64,000 bases of DNA from positions 50,035-114,034 of the forward strand of contig JBFWOF010000014.1 of the NCBI GenBank assembly GCA_050250665.1. Direction: 5' to 3'. The translations under genes were made by a program, and so were the position numbers. The notes under the pieces were generated by a model. That model made no database searches. It was not told the DNA's origin and worked only from the letters and a program-made list of their open reading frames with translations. Positions 16,712 to 24,184 of the stretch are shown here, piece by piece; the stretch's first letter is position 1; each line of letters opens with the position of its first letter. Origin of the DNA: JADKFD01 sp050250665 (GTDB taxonomy: Bacteria; Pseudomonadota; Gammaproteobacteria; Xanthomonadales; SZUA-5).

Positions 16712-17932
16712 TCAGCCCTTCACGCACACCACCTGACGCAGCGTATGCACGATCTCGACCAGATCACGCTGCGCCGCCATGACTGCTTCGATCGGCTTGT
16801 AGGCCGCCGGTGACTCGTCGATCACGTCGCTGTCCTTGCGGCATTCGACGTGAGCGGTGGCGATGCGGTGCTGCTCGAGCGTGATCTCCTTCTTGGCGCG
16901 GGTGCGGCTCATCACCCGCCCGGCGCCGTGCGAACACGAGCACAGCGAATCGGCGTTGCCCAGGCCGCGGACGATGAAGCTCTTGGCGCCCATGCTGCCC
17001 GGGATGATCCCGAGCTGGCCGGCACGGGCACTGACTGCGCCCTTGCGGGTGACGAACAGTTCCTCGCCGAAGTGGGTTTCCTTCTGCACATAGTTGTGAT
17101 GGCAGTTGACCGCCTCCTCGGTGACCGAAAACTTCTTCGGAACAATCTTCTGCAGCGCCTCCAGCGTGTGCCGAAGCATGATCGCGCGGTTCTCGCGGGC
17201 GAACGCCTGGGCCCAACCCACGGCAAACACGTAGTCATCGAAATGCGGCGAGCCCTCGCTGAAGTAGGCCAGATCCCGGTGAGGCAGATTGGCGATATGG
17301 TTGCGCATATCGGCCTGTGCCAACTCGATGAAATGGGTGCCGATGGCGTTGCCGACGCCACGCGAACCGGAATGCAGCATCACCCACACCGAACCGTTCT
17401 CGTCGAGGCAGATCTCGACGAAGTGATTGCCGGTACCGAGCGTACCCAGGTGCCGGAAATTGTTGGTTTTGTTCAGACGCGGGTGCAGCTCGCACAGGCG
17501 CTTGAAGTCGGCCTCCAGGCCGCGCCAGGCGGCTTCGGTCAGCTTCGGTGCTTTGTTCCAGGCGCCCTTGTCGCGCGCGCCCTTGCTGCGGCCATGCGGC
17601 ACGGCACGCTCGATGGCGCTGCGCAAGGGGCCAAGATTGTCCGGCAGGTCGGCCGCCACCAGGCTGGTGCGGGCCGCGATCATGCCGCAGCCGATGTCGA
17701 CGCCCACGGCAGCCGGAATGATGGCGCCACGGGTAGGCACGACCGAACCCACGGTAGCGCCGATGCCGAGATGCACATCGGGCATCGCTGCCACAAAGGG
17801 ACCCACCACCGGCAGGCGCGCCAATCCCATCAACTGACGACGCGCCTCGTCTTCCACTGGCACGCCCTGGGTAAACATCTTGATCGGCACACCGCCGTGC
17901 TGCTCGATCAACTCATAATTTGATGCGTTCAT
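16712..17932 (-). CDS. rtcB: tRNA-splicing/RNA-repair ligase RtcB
   Basis: 406 aa, close to E. coli RtcB (408). Metal and catalytic signatures are intact: AVGVDIGCGM (Asp79, Cys82), GTLGTGNHFVE (His170), LHSGSRGVGN and CSHGAGRVMSR, whose His335 aligns with the guanylylated His of the family. It joins RNA 2',3'-cyclic or 3'-phosphate ends to 5'-OH ends using GTP and Mn2+. It follows the tRNA-like Y RNA by only about 20 nt, so Y RNA and mRNA probably come from one precursor. Partners here are rtcA, rsr and rtcR. Confidence 0.97.
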   Translation of the reverse strand: MNASNYELIEQHGGVPIKMFTQGVPVEDEARRQLMGLARLPVVGPFVAAMPDVHLGIGATVGSVVPTRGAIIPAAVGVDIGCGMIAARTSLVAADLPDNLGPLRSAIERAVPHGRSKGARDKGAWNKAPKLTEAAWRGLEADFKRLCELHPRLNKTNNFRHLGTLGTGNHFVEICLDENGSVWVMLHSGSRGVGNAIGTHFIELAQADMRNHIANLPHRDLAYFSEGSPHFDDYVFAVGWAQAFARENRAIMLRHTLEALQKIVPKKFSVTEEAVNCHHNYVQKETHFGEELFVTRKGAVSARAGQLGIIPGSMGAKSFIVRGLGNADSLCSCSHGAGRVMSRTRAKKEITLEQHRIATAHVECRKDSDVIDESPAAYKPIEAVMAAQRDLVEIVHTLRQVVCVKG

Positions 17933-17954
17933 GATCTTTCTCGTTTTTCAAGGT

Positions 17955-18094
17955 GCAGCGCACGACCAGTGGGTGAAGGACAGTTCAGTGCTCTACCAAC
18001 TGAGCTACGGGTCTGAACATCTGGGATAGACCCGGCCGGGTTCGAACCGGCGACTTCTGGCGTGATGTAGTCCTTCGTGCATTCGTGGCGCTGC
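17955..18094 (-). ncRNA. Candidate Y RNA with permuted tRNA-like domain (YrlA type)
   Basis: About 140 nt. The outer stem GCAGCG plus CACGA (one bulged C at 18088) pairs with TCGTG plus CGCTGC; after an internal loop containing ATGCAC, GAAGGAC (18076-18070) pairs with GTCCTTC (17981-17975). The enclosed part is a tRNA-like fold in permuted order: T-arm GCCGG-TTCGAAC-CCGGC, acceptor 3' strand CGGGTCT, a 13-nt closing loop, acceptor 5' strand AGACCCG, then D-arm GCTC-AGTTGGTA-GAGC. The Ro-binding stem replaces the anticodon arm. This matches published bacterial Y RNAs that mimic tRNA, encoded next to rsr. Exact ends are inferred from the outer stem. Confidence 0.82.
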
Positions 18095-18167
18095 GCGTAA
18101 CGGCGACAAGTATTCGACAAGACGGGACATTTCAAAGATGTAGTCCTGCCTGCATTCGCCGCTACGC
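18095..18167 (-). ncRNA. Candidate short Y RNA (YrlB-like)
   Basis: About 73 nt directly upstream of the tRNA-like Y RNA, without a gap. The ends pair as a 12-bp stem (GCGTAGCGGCGA with TCGCCGTTACGC, one G-U). The 5' strand continues GGCGAATGC, which fits the GNCGAA-G Ro60-binding signature recalled for bacterial Y RNAs, then AGGACTACAT, with GTCC on the opposite side. No T- or D-arm is visible. Salmonella also carries two Y RNAs between rsr and rtcB, which supports the call. Confidence 0.68.
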
Positions 18168-18186
18168 GAAGCGCCATTCTGTTGTA

Positions 18187-18218
18187 CGTCACCGGTCCGG
18201 GAAGCGGGCCAGGTGACG
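18187..18218 (-). other. Hairpin between Y RNA candidates
   Basis: CGTCACC (18218-18212) pairs with GGTGACG (18193-18187), and GG/CC can extend the stem past one bulged T. It lacks the CGAATGC and GGACTACAT motifs of the neighbours, so it may be a processing signal rather than a fourth Y RNA. Confidence 0.4.
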
Positions 18219-18271
18219 CTGCCGTCCAGTACGGGATGGCAAATCCATCGCGACCTTCAGGCTCCTGCTAT

Positions 18272-18381
18272 GCAACACGACGAAATTGCCGGGACATCAT
18301 CCGCGCTTGCGCTTGGATGGCCGGACTTGAACCGGCTAGGCTTGCGCCGTATCCATGTAGTCCCGGCGGCATTCGTGTTGC
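18272..18381 (-). ncRNA. Third candidate Y RNA with T-arm but no D-arm
   Basis: About 110 nt, nearest to rsr. GCAACACGA (18381-18373) pairs perfectly with TCGTGTTGC (18280-18272); after internal loop ATGCC/AATTTCG, GCCGGGAC pairs with GTCCCGGC (8 bp). Inside, a canonical T-arm GCCGG-TTCAAGT-CCGGC is followed by CATCC/GGATG closing an acceptor-like hairpin with a GCG-CAAG-CGC tip. No D-arm is seen. It shares CGAATGCC and GGGACTACAT with the other two. The two long helices are strong evidence for a structured RNA; assignment as a Y RNA is by motif and position. Confidence 0.7.
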
Positions 18382-18441
18382 GATTTTCCTTCCTCCTGAC
18401 GGGACTGCGCTTTGCAGCCTAGTCCCTGCCTCTGGATGAAT

Positions 18442-18569
18442 CGTCATTGCGAGGTCGGCGCCCGATAGCGGCGTCGGTCGCGGCAATCCAGCGCTCTGCT
18501 TGAGGCTGCCTGGCTCCGGAATGAAACCAGGCAGAGTCGCTGGATTGCTTCGCTACGCTCGCGATGACG
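18442..18569. repeat. Inverted repeat element, CGTCATTGCGAG family
   Basis: The left end CGTCATTGCGAG and the right end CTCGCGATGACG are inverted, and internal GCAATCCAGCGC mirrors GCTGGATTGC. A similar element lies at 20535-20621. It sits between rsr and the Y RNAs. Together with the tract at 18626 and the three Y RNAs it accounts for the 736-nt gene-free stretch 17933-18668. Confidence 0.65.
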
Positions 18570-18625
18570 CCGTTCTTCCTGGTGCCGCGCAGTATCTGCC
18601 GGGCTGCGGGATCTCCAGCTGCCAG

Positions 18626-18662
18626 CCAACACCAACACCAACAACCAACAACCAACAAACAA
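18626..18662. repeat. CCAACA(A) tandem tract after rsr
   Basis: Five consecutive units of CCAACA, CCAACA, CCAACAA, CCAACAA, CCAACAAA (6, 6, 7, 7 and 8 nt) lie 6 nt beyond the rsr stop codon. No inverted partner was found, unlike the heptamer palindromes elsewhere in the window. Confidence 0.7.
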
Positions 18663-18668
18663 GCACCT

Positions 18669-20210
18669 TTACCCCAGGCTCACGGCCTCGATTTGTCGCA
18701 CCCAGTGGTCGGCATTGTGGCGATCCGCGCTGAACTCTGCGATCACCTCGAACACCGCATCGGCAAACCCACCGACATTGAGCACATCCTTTTGTCTCGC
18801 CACCTGGCTGTTGGTGTAGGGCTGCAGATCGACGCAGATCAGCTTGGCCGACGGATTGCGTTGCTTGATCCGCTGCCATTGCACCTGCGTGGCTGTAGCT
18901 CCCGACTGCCTGTTGTCGATCCAGCTCTGGTTGTCCGACAGGATGATCAGATTGTCCGGCGCAAATCCCATCCGGTTGATCTGCTCCAGTGGCGCGCTGA
19001 TGCAGGTACCGCCGCCGAGCAGGCTCACCAGCGATTGTGCGGTTTCCAGCACGCCGCCCCGGGCACGGTTCCACGGCCGTACCCGATCGTTGAACGGCAA
19101 CACCATGGCGCCCTTGTTGCGCGCCAGAATGGCGGCCGCCATCAGGCCGGCGACATCCACGCAGCGAGTGGCCGACGTGGCACCCTGACGATATCCGGTG
19201 ACCGGCGAGCCCATCGATCCGGAAACGTCGATGGCCACTGCCACCGAGCCCGTCAGCGAGGGCACATTGCTCACCGCAATCTCGGTCGCCTCCCGCAGTG
19301 CCTCGCGGATCGGCTGCGGCACGGCCTGTGCCGCCTGATACGCCGTGAGCAGCTGATAAGGAAACGCACGTGCCTTGCGGATGGCGCGTTCGTCTGCCAG
19401 TCGCCTGGCCACCAGCTTGATCATCCCCCGGTCCTCGAAAACGCCATGGCGCATGAAGGTGTTCAGATTCATGCGCGTCTGCGTCCAGGTCGCGTTGCGT
19501 GCGATCTGTACCCAGTGCTCCTGGCCGAGCGGCTGCGCCGTCAGCAATTGAAACGGCAGCTTGGGCAGCGGCGCGCGCGGATCGAGCTTGAAGCGCTCGA
19601 AAGCCATCAGCTCCGACGGCAGCAAGCTCTGATCCACGGGCTTGCCGATCAGGTAGCCGTACAGCGCCGAGCGCTCGATAGACGCAGCTCGCGGATGCAC
19701 CATGCGGATCACGTCTGCCAGGCTGGGCTGCTGGCCCACCGTGGCTCGAATCAGGCGCTCATCGCTGGATTGCTCCAGCCACTGCTGCACCAGACGCTTG
19801 GGACGCGAACCCAGGCTCTTTCGTGCCACCGTGCCGGAGCGCAGGATCTGCACGAAATTGCGCAGCATCACGCCGTCATCGATCACCCGGGCAAACACTC
19901 GCTCCAGATGGTCGCTGTCGAAACTGGCCAGCCAGGCACACAGCAAGGCTGGCATGTCCTTCATGCGACCGCGCTCACGGGCATAGACCGCAGTCTTCGC
20001 CAGGTACTCACCAGGGACCTCGAAGCACAGCTTCAGCACCTGATCCAGTTGCAACTCGGCGCTGGCGTAGTAGGTCTGGTTGAGGCAGCCGGTCATCGCC
20101 AGTTGCGCCAGCGCCTGCTTCGCGCTCATCGCATAGGCGATGGCGCCCTCCGCATTGAGCACATTGCTCGGGGCGGCGTGCGGGCTGGAAAACAAGGATC
20201 GATTGGCCAT
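18669..20210 (-). CDS. rsr: Ro60 homologue (Rsr), TROVE and vWA domain protein
   Basis: 513 aa. Residues about 15-315 form the HEAT-like TROVE ring (SSPHAAPSNVLNAEGA start, IRSxP-like NFVQILRSG and FERFKLDPRAPLPKLPF segments). Residues about 322-513 form a von Willebrand A domain with an intact MIDAS site, DVSGSMGS (328-335). Bacterial Ro60 binds Y RNAs on its outer surface and, in Deinococcus, is tethered through Y RNA to polynucleotide phosphorylase for structured-RNA decay; it also serves rRNA maturation and stress survival. Here it leads the unit rsr-Y RNAs-rtcB-rtcA, divergent from rtcR, with a candidate sigma-54 site upstream. Confidence 0.95.
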   Translation of the reverse strand: MANRSLFSSPHAAPSNVLNAEGAIAYAMSAKQALAQLAMTGCLNQTYYASAELQLDQVLKLCFEVPGEYLAKTAVYARERGRMKDMPALLCAWLASFDSDHLERVFARVIDDGVMLRNFVQILRSGTVARKSLGSRPKRLVQQWLEQSSDERLIRATVGQQPSLADVIRMVHPRAASIERSALYGYLIGKPVDQSLLPSELMAFERFKLDPRAPLPKLPFQLLTAQPLGQEHWVQIARNATWTQTRMNLNTFMRHGVFEDRGMIKLVARRLADERAIRKARAFPYQLLTAYQAAQAVPQPIREALREATEIAVSNVPSLTGSVAVAIDVSGSMGSPVTGYRQGATSATRCVDVAGLMAAAILARNKGAMVLPFNDRVRPWNRARGGVLETAQSLVSLLGGGTCISAPLEQINRMGFAPDNLIILSDNQSWIDNRQSGATATQVQWQRIKQRNPSAKLICVDLQPYTNSQVARQKDVLNVGGFADAVFEVIAEFSADRHNADHWVRQIEAVSLG

Positions 20211-20259
20211 GGTGAGTCTCCGTCATGACAAGAAACAGTCTTGTCGCGGCGTGAGCAAT

Positions 20260-20275
20260 TCCATGAACCGTGCCA
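20260..20275 (-). promoter_or_regulatory. Candidate sigma-54 promoter of rsr-Y RNA-rtcBA
   Basis: On the minus strand TGGCACG (20275-20269) is a perfect -24 element; after GTTC, ATGGA (20264-20260) stands at the -12 position (consensus TTGCA), matching three of five. It lies about 50 nt before the rsr ATG, the right place for control by the RtcR activator encoded divergently. The missing C of the -12 GC makes this tentative. Confidence 0.45.
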
Positions 20276-20477
20276 GCTTCTTGTGTCCGATCATAAGTTA
20301 CTGAGAATTATCATTATTTAGGTGATTCCGGGTTGCCAATTGCGAAGCTGGCTTGCCTGAAAAGCTATACCATGAGATAAGCTGTATCCATATGTATCCA
20401 ATCTGTGCCTGAAAATCGGCCTGGCAGCAGCTGAGGGCTGAAGGTGCCGCGTAGCGGATCCCCCGCGCTCTTTCGTT

Positions 20478-20693
20478 GCGTCGTTGCGAGCCAACTGTGT
20501 CGGCCTGAAACTGCTGACGCACCATGAACCCCCGGCGTCATTGCGAGCGTAGCGAAGCAATCCAGATGCACAGCTTCATAAGCACTGGATTGCTTCGTCG
20601 CTGCGCTCCTCGCAATGACGCATCAACAACCTACGACGTGGGTTCATGGAGAGCCACCTGTTTCGGGCGGAAAGTGGCGGCTCACAATGACGC
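20478..20693. repeat. Nested inverted-repeat (MITE-like) element between rsr and rtcR
   Basis: Outer arms 20478-20531 and 20640-20693 are 54 nt each and about 72% matched as inverted repeats (GCGTC-TTG-GAGCC to CCATGAACCC). They enclose a second palindrome 20535-20621 with ends GCGTCATTGCGAG and CTCGCAATGACGC and inner GCAATCCAG/CTGGATTGC. No transposase is present. With the sigma-54 site it fills much of the 520-nt gap 20211-20730; the remaining 20300-20477 shows nothing recognisable. Confidence 0.65.
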
Positions 20694-20730
20694 CGTTTCA
20701 AGTCAACGCCTCGGTTTTGAGTGGAGCGCC

Positions 20731-22344
20731 ATGAAAAAGAAAGTTGTGATCGGCTTCCTCGGCACGCAGCTGGATGCCGGACAAGGCAAAAACCGCTGGG
20801 AAAAATGGCGACCCACGGTGAGCCTGGGCATGTATGAGGACTTCGCGGCCGATCGGATCGAGTTGCTGGTGGACCAGCGTCGCTTCAGGACGGTGGTCGG
20901 GCAGGTGCTGGAGGATCTGCGTGAGCTCAGTCCTGACACCGAATTGCGGGTGCACGATTTCCATGTGGCTGATCCCTGGGACTTCGAGCAGATGTACTCG
21001 AGACTGTTCGATTTCGTGCGCAGCTACGACTTCGATCTGGAGAACGAGGATTATCTGGTGCACATCACTACTGGCACCCACGTCGCCCAGATCTGCTGGT
21101 TCCTGCTGACCGAGGCGCGCTTTGTGCCTGGGCGCCTGCTGCAGACCTCGCCGCCGCGCAAGCAGCGCGTCGGCGATCCCGGCACGCATTCGATCATCGA
21201 TCTGGATCTGGCCCGCTACGATCGCATCGCGCAGCGCTTTGCCCTGGAAAGCGACGAGACCACCAGCTTCCTCAAGAGCGGCATCGCCACGCGCAGCCCG
21301 GCCTTCAATCGCATGATCGAGCAGATCGAGCGCGTTGCCGTGCGCTCACGGGCGCCGATCCTGTTGATGGGCCCTACCGGCGCCGGCAAGAGCATGCTGG
21401 CGCGCAATCTGTTCGATCTGAAAAAGAATCGGCACGAACTGAAGGGGCGCTTCGTCGAGGTCAATTGCGCCACCCTGCGCGGCGATGGCGCCGGCAGCGC
21501 CCTGTTCGGCCATGTGCGCGGCGCCTTTACCGGCGCCCAGAGCGAGCGCGCCGGATTTCTCAAGAGTGCCGATCAGGGCCTGCTGTTTCTCGACGAGATC
21601 GGCGAGTTGGGCCTGGACGAACAGGCCATGCTGCTGCGCGCCATCGAGGACAAGCGCTTTCCGCCACTGGGTGGTGACAAGGAAGTCAGCAGCGACTTCC
21701 AGTTGCTCGCCGGCACCAATCGCGATCTGGCCCAGGCGGTGGCCGAAGGCCGCTTCCGCGACGATCTCTATGCCCGACTGAATCTCTGGACCTTCTATCT
21801 GCCGGGACTGAAGGAGCGGGTCGAGGACATCGAGCCCAACCTCGATTTCGAGCTGGAGCGCCATGCCCGGGTCAATGGTGAACGGGTCAGCTTCAACCGT
21901 GAAGCCCGCGAGCGCTATCTGCGCTTTGCCACCAGCGTTGAGGCCGTCTGGCCCGGCAATTTCCGGGATCTGGGCGCGTCGATCACGCGCCTGGCCACGC
22001 TGGCGGAACATGGGCGGATCACCGTGGCCGGCGTCGACGAGGAAATCGCGCGACTCAAGCGACTCTGGACTGGCGCAAGAGGCCACCTGGAGTCAGCGGG
22101 CGAGGGCGTCGATCTGCGCGCGTTGTTGGGTGCAGCGGCGGACGAACTCGATCGCTTCGACCGCGTGCAACTGGCCGATGTGCTGGCCGTCTGCCGCAGC
22201 GCACGCAATCTCAGCGAAGCCGGTCGCGAATTGTTCCAGGCCAGCCGCGAGCGCAAGGCCTCCAGCAATGATGCCGATCGTTTGCGCAAGTATCTGGCCC
22301 GATTCGGCCTCAGTTTCGACCAGGCGCGATCGACGCCCGGGTAG
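20731..22344 (+). CDS. rtcR: Sigma-54-dependent transcriptional activator RtcR
   Basis: 537 aa (E. coli RtcR about 532). The ATG at 20731 has GGAG 8 nt upstream and begins MKKKVVIGFLGTQLD; upstream sequence in frame is repeat DNA. The N-terminal RtcR/CARF-like sensor (about 1-180, including HITTGTHVAQ) is followed by an AAA+ domain with GPTGAGKS (214-221), GAFTGA (264-269, the sigma-54 contact loop) and LLFLDEIGELG. A C-terminal helical DNA-binding region follows. It activates rtcBA-type operons, probably after sensing damaged RNA ends. Divergent from rsr, as expected for its target. Confidence 0.96.
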   Translation: MKKKVVIGFLGTQLDAGQGKNRWEKWRPTVSLGMYEDFAADRIELLVDQRRFRTVVGQVLEDLRELSPDTELRVHDFHVADPWDFEQMYSRLFDFVRSYDFDLENEDYLVHITTGTHVAQICWFLLTEARFVPGRLLQTSPPRKQRVGDPGTHSIIDLDLARYDRIAQRFALESDETTSFLKSGIATRSPAFNRMIEQIERVAVRSRAPILLMGPTGAGKSMLARNLFDLKKNRHELKGRFVEVNCATLRGDGAGSALFGHVRGAFTGAQSERAGFLKSADQGLLFLDEIGELGLDEQAMLLRAIEDKRFPPLGGDKEVSSDFQLLAGTNRDLAQAVAEGRFRDDLYARLNLWTFYLPGLKERVEDIEPNLDFELERHARVNGERVSFNREARERYLRFATSVEAVWPGNFRDLGASITRLATLAEHGRITVAGVDEEIARLKRLWTGARGHLESAGEGVDLRALLGAAADELDRFDRVQLADVLAVCRSARNLSEAGRELFQASRERKASSNDADRLRKYLARFGLSFDQARSTPG

Positions 22345-22352
22345 TCGCAAGT

Positions 22353-22426
22353 CTGTGGGAGCGGCTTCAGCCGCGACAGCGGGTCGCCATCGGAAGCCAG
22401 ATCGCGGACAGAGTCCGCTCCCACAG
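22353..22426. repeat. REP-like palindrome (CTGTGGGAGCGGCTTCAGCCGCGA)
   Basis: CTGTGGGAGCGG...CCGCGA on the left and TCGCGG...CCGCTCCCACAG on the right form an imperfect inverted repeat around a short spacer, starting 8 nt after the rtcR stop. This motif family is common between genes in pseudomonads and Xanthomonadales (recalled). It may mark the 3' end of the rtcR transcript. Confidence 0.75.
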
Positions 22427-22569
22427 GTGGGGCGCAAGCCTCCGGGAAAATCAGGATCGCCGGCAATTCCGGCTCATCGCAGCCCAAACGCGGGCAGATC
22501 GGCCGCCAGTGAGGAGCTGGCGCTTGCGCCGACTAGACTTGGCCGCCTCGGGACATTGCTCTTGTCTGC

Positions 22570-24129
22570 ATGAAACTGCTTCGCTCCACCGCCATCGTCA
22601 GCGCCATGACCCTGCTCTCGCGGGTGCTGGGCTTTGTCCGCGATCTGGTGTTCGCCCAGAAGTTCGGTGCCAGTCTGGCGACCGACGCCTTCTATGTGGC
22701 CTTTCGCATTCCCAATTTCATGCGCCGGCTGTTTGCCGAGGGCTCGTTCTCGCTGGCCTTCGTGCCGGTGCTGGCCGAATACCGTCAGCGCGGAGATCGC
22801 GAGGCGCTGCGGCATTTTGTCGATCATGTCTGCGGCACGTTGGCGGCGATCCTGCTGGTCGTCGTCGCCCTCGGCATTTTCGCCGCACCGGCCTTCGTCT
22901 CGGCCTTCGCTCCCGGCTTTCTCGACAAGCCCGAGAAGTTCGAGCTGACCGCGCAGATGCTGCGCATCACCTTTCCCTACATCCTGCTGATCTCGCTGGC
23001 CGGTTTTGCCGGCGGCATCCTCAACAGCTACAGCCGTTTTGCGCTGCCGGCGCTGTCGCCGGTGCTGCTCAATATCGCTCTGATCGCTGCCGCCCTGTGG
23101 CTGGCGCCGTTCTTCGACGAGCCAGTCAAGGCGCTGGCGTGGGGCGTGCTCATCGGTGGTGTGTTGCAGCTGCTCATGCAGCTACCGGGACTGGCGCGTC
23201 TGGGGCTGCTGCCGCGACCGCGCTGGGGCTGGGGCGATGCCGGCGTGCGCAAGATCCTCAAACTGATGATCCCGACCCTGTTCGGCTCATCGGTGGCCCA
23301 GGTCAATCTGCTGATCGATACCCTGATCGCTTCCTTCCTGGTCACCGGCAGCGTGACCTGGCTGTACTACACCGACCGCTTGCTGGAGTTTCCGCTGGGC
23401 ATCTTCGGCGTGGCTCTGGGGACGGTGATCCTGCCGCACCTGTCTGGCAAGCATGCCGCGCAGGATCCGGAGGGCTTCACCCATTCGGTGGATTGGGGTC
23501 TGCGGCTGGGACTGTTCATCGCGCTGCCGGCGGCGGTGTTCCTGATCCTGCTGGCCGAGCCGATGTTCCTGACCTTGTTCGGCTACGGTCGCTTCAGTGC
23601 GCTTGATGCGCAGATGTCGGGCCTCAGTCTGGCGGCACTGGCGCTGGGTCTGCCCGCCTTCATCGCGGTCAAGGTGCTGGCGCCGGCCTTTTATGCTCGC
23701 CAGGACACCAAGACGCCGGTCAAGGCCGGTATTGCCAGCATGCTCTCCAATATCGTGCTGAACGTGATCTTCGTCGGCATCTGGGTATGGACCGGGCGCC
23801 CCGGTGCGCACGCGGGTCTGGCGCTGTCCAGTGCGCTGGCCGGCTATATCAATGCCGGATTGCTGTTCCACTGGTTGCGGCGTTCGGGCGCCTATCGGCT
23901 CGGCAGCGGCTGGGGGCGTTATGGATTGTCCCTGGCGCTGGCAACCCTGGCGGCGTCGGCTGCGGTGTTGCTGGTCTCGGGTCAAACGCCTGAGCCCGGC
24001 ACGCTCAACGCCTGGCAGCGGCTGCTGTGGTTGACCCTGGCCGTGGCTGCGGGTGGCCTGAGTTATCTGGCCGCCGCCTTCGCCTCCGGACTGCGTCCGC
24101 GGCATCTGCGTGACCGCAGCCCGACATGA
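22570..24129 (+). CDS. murJ: Lipid II flippase MurJ
   Basis: 519 aa polytopic membrane protein of the MviN/MurJ family with about 14 predicted segments. The start MKLLRSTAIVSAMTLLSRVLGFVRD, the NFMRRLFAEGSFSLAFVPV loop and DRLLEFPLGIFGVALGTVILP are characteristic. It flips the peptidoglycan precursor lipid II across the inner membrane. It begins the series murJ-ribF-ileS-lspA-ispH, with 55 nt to ribF. Confidence 0.96.
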   Translation: MKLLRSTAIVSAMTLLSRVLGFVRDLVFAQKFGASLATDAFYVAFRIPNFMRRLFAEGSFSLAFVPVLAEYRQRGDREALRHFVDHVCGTLAAILLVVVALGIFAAPAFVSAFAPGFLDKPEKFELTAQMLRITFPYILLISLAGFAGGILNSYSRFALPALSPVLLNIALIAAALWLAPFFDEPVKALAWGVLIGGVLQLLMQLPGLARLGLLPRPRWGWGDAGVRKILKLMIPTLFGSSVAQVNLLIDTLIASFLVTGSVTWLYYTDRLLEFPLGIFGVALGTVILPHLSGKHAAQDPEGFTHSVDWGLRLGLFIALPAAVFLILLAEPMFLTLFGYGRFSALDAQMSGLSLAALALGLPAFIAVKVLAPAFYARQDTKTPVKAGIASMLSNIVLNVIFVGIWVWTGRPGAHAGLALSSALAGYINAGLLFHWLRRSGAYRLGSGWGRYGLSLALATLAASAAVLLVSGQTPEPGTLNAWQRLLWLTLAVAAGGLSYLAAAFASGLRPRHLRDRSPT

Positions 24130-24184
24130 CGGCGTCGAGTGCGGCACGCGGCCTCGCTATACTCGTCGCTTTTTGCAGCGCACC

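Noticed and set aside
17960..18060. An ordinary tRNA gene on the minus strand
   Set aside because: T-arm precedes the D-arm and there is no anticodon arm or CCA end; pairing requires the permuted Y RNA fold.
17929..18192. An 87-residue protein across the Y RNAs
   Set aside because: Its sequence is simply the translation of T-arm and acceptor DNA and overlaps well-paired RNA structure.
20524..20730. A longer rtcR N-terminus in the same frame
   Set aside because: The extra 69 residues are translated repeat DNA (CERSEAIQ); the ATG at 20731 has a ribosome-binding site and family N-terminus.
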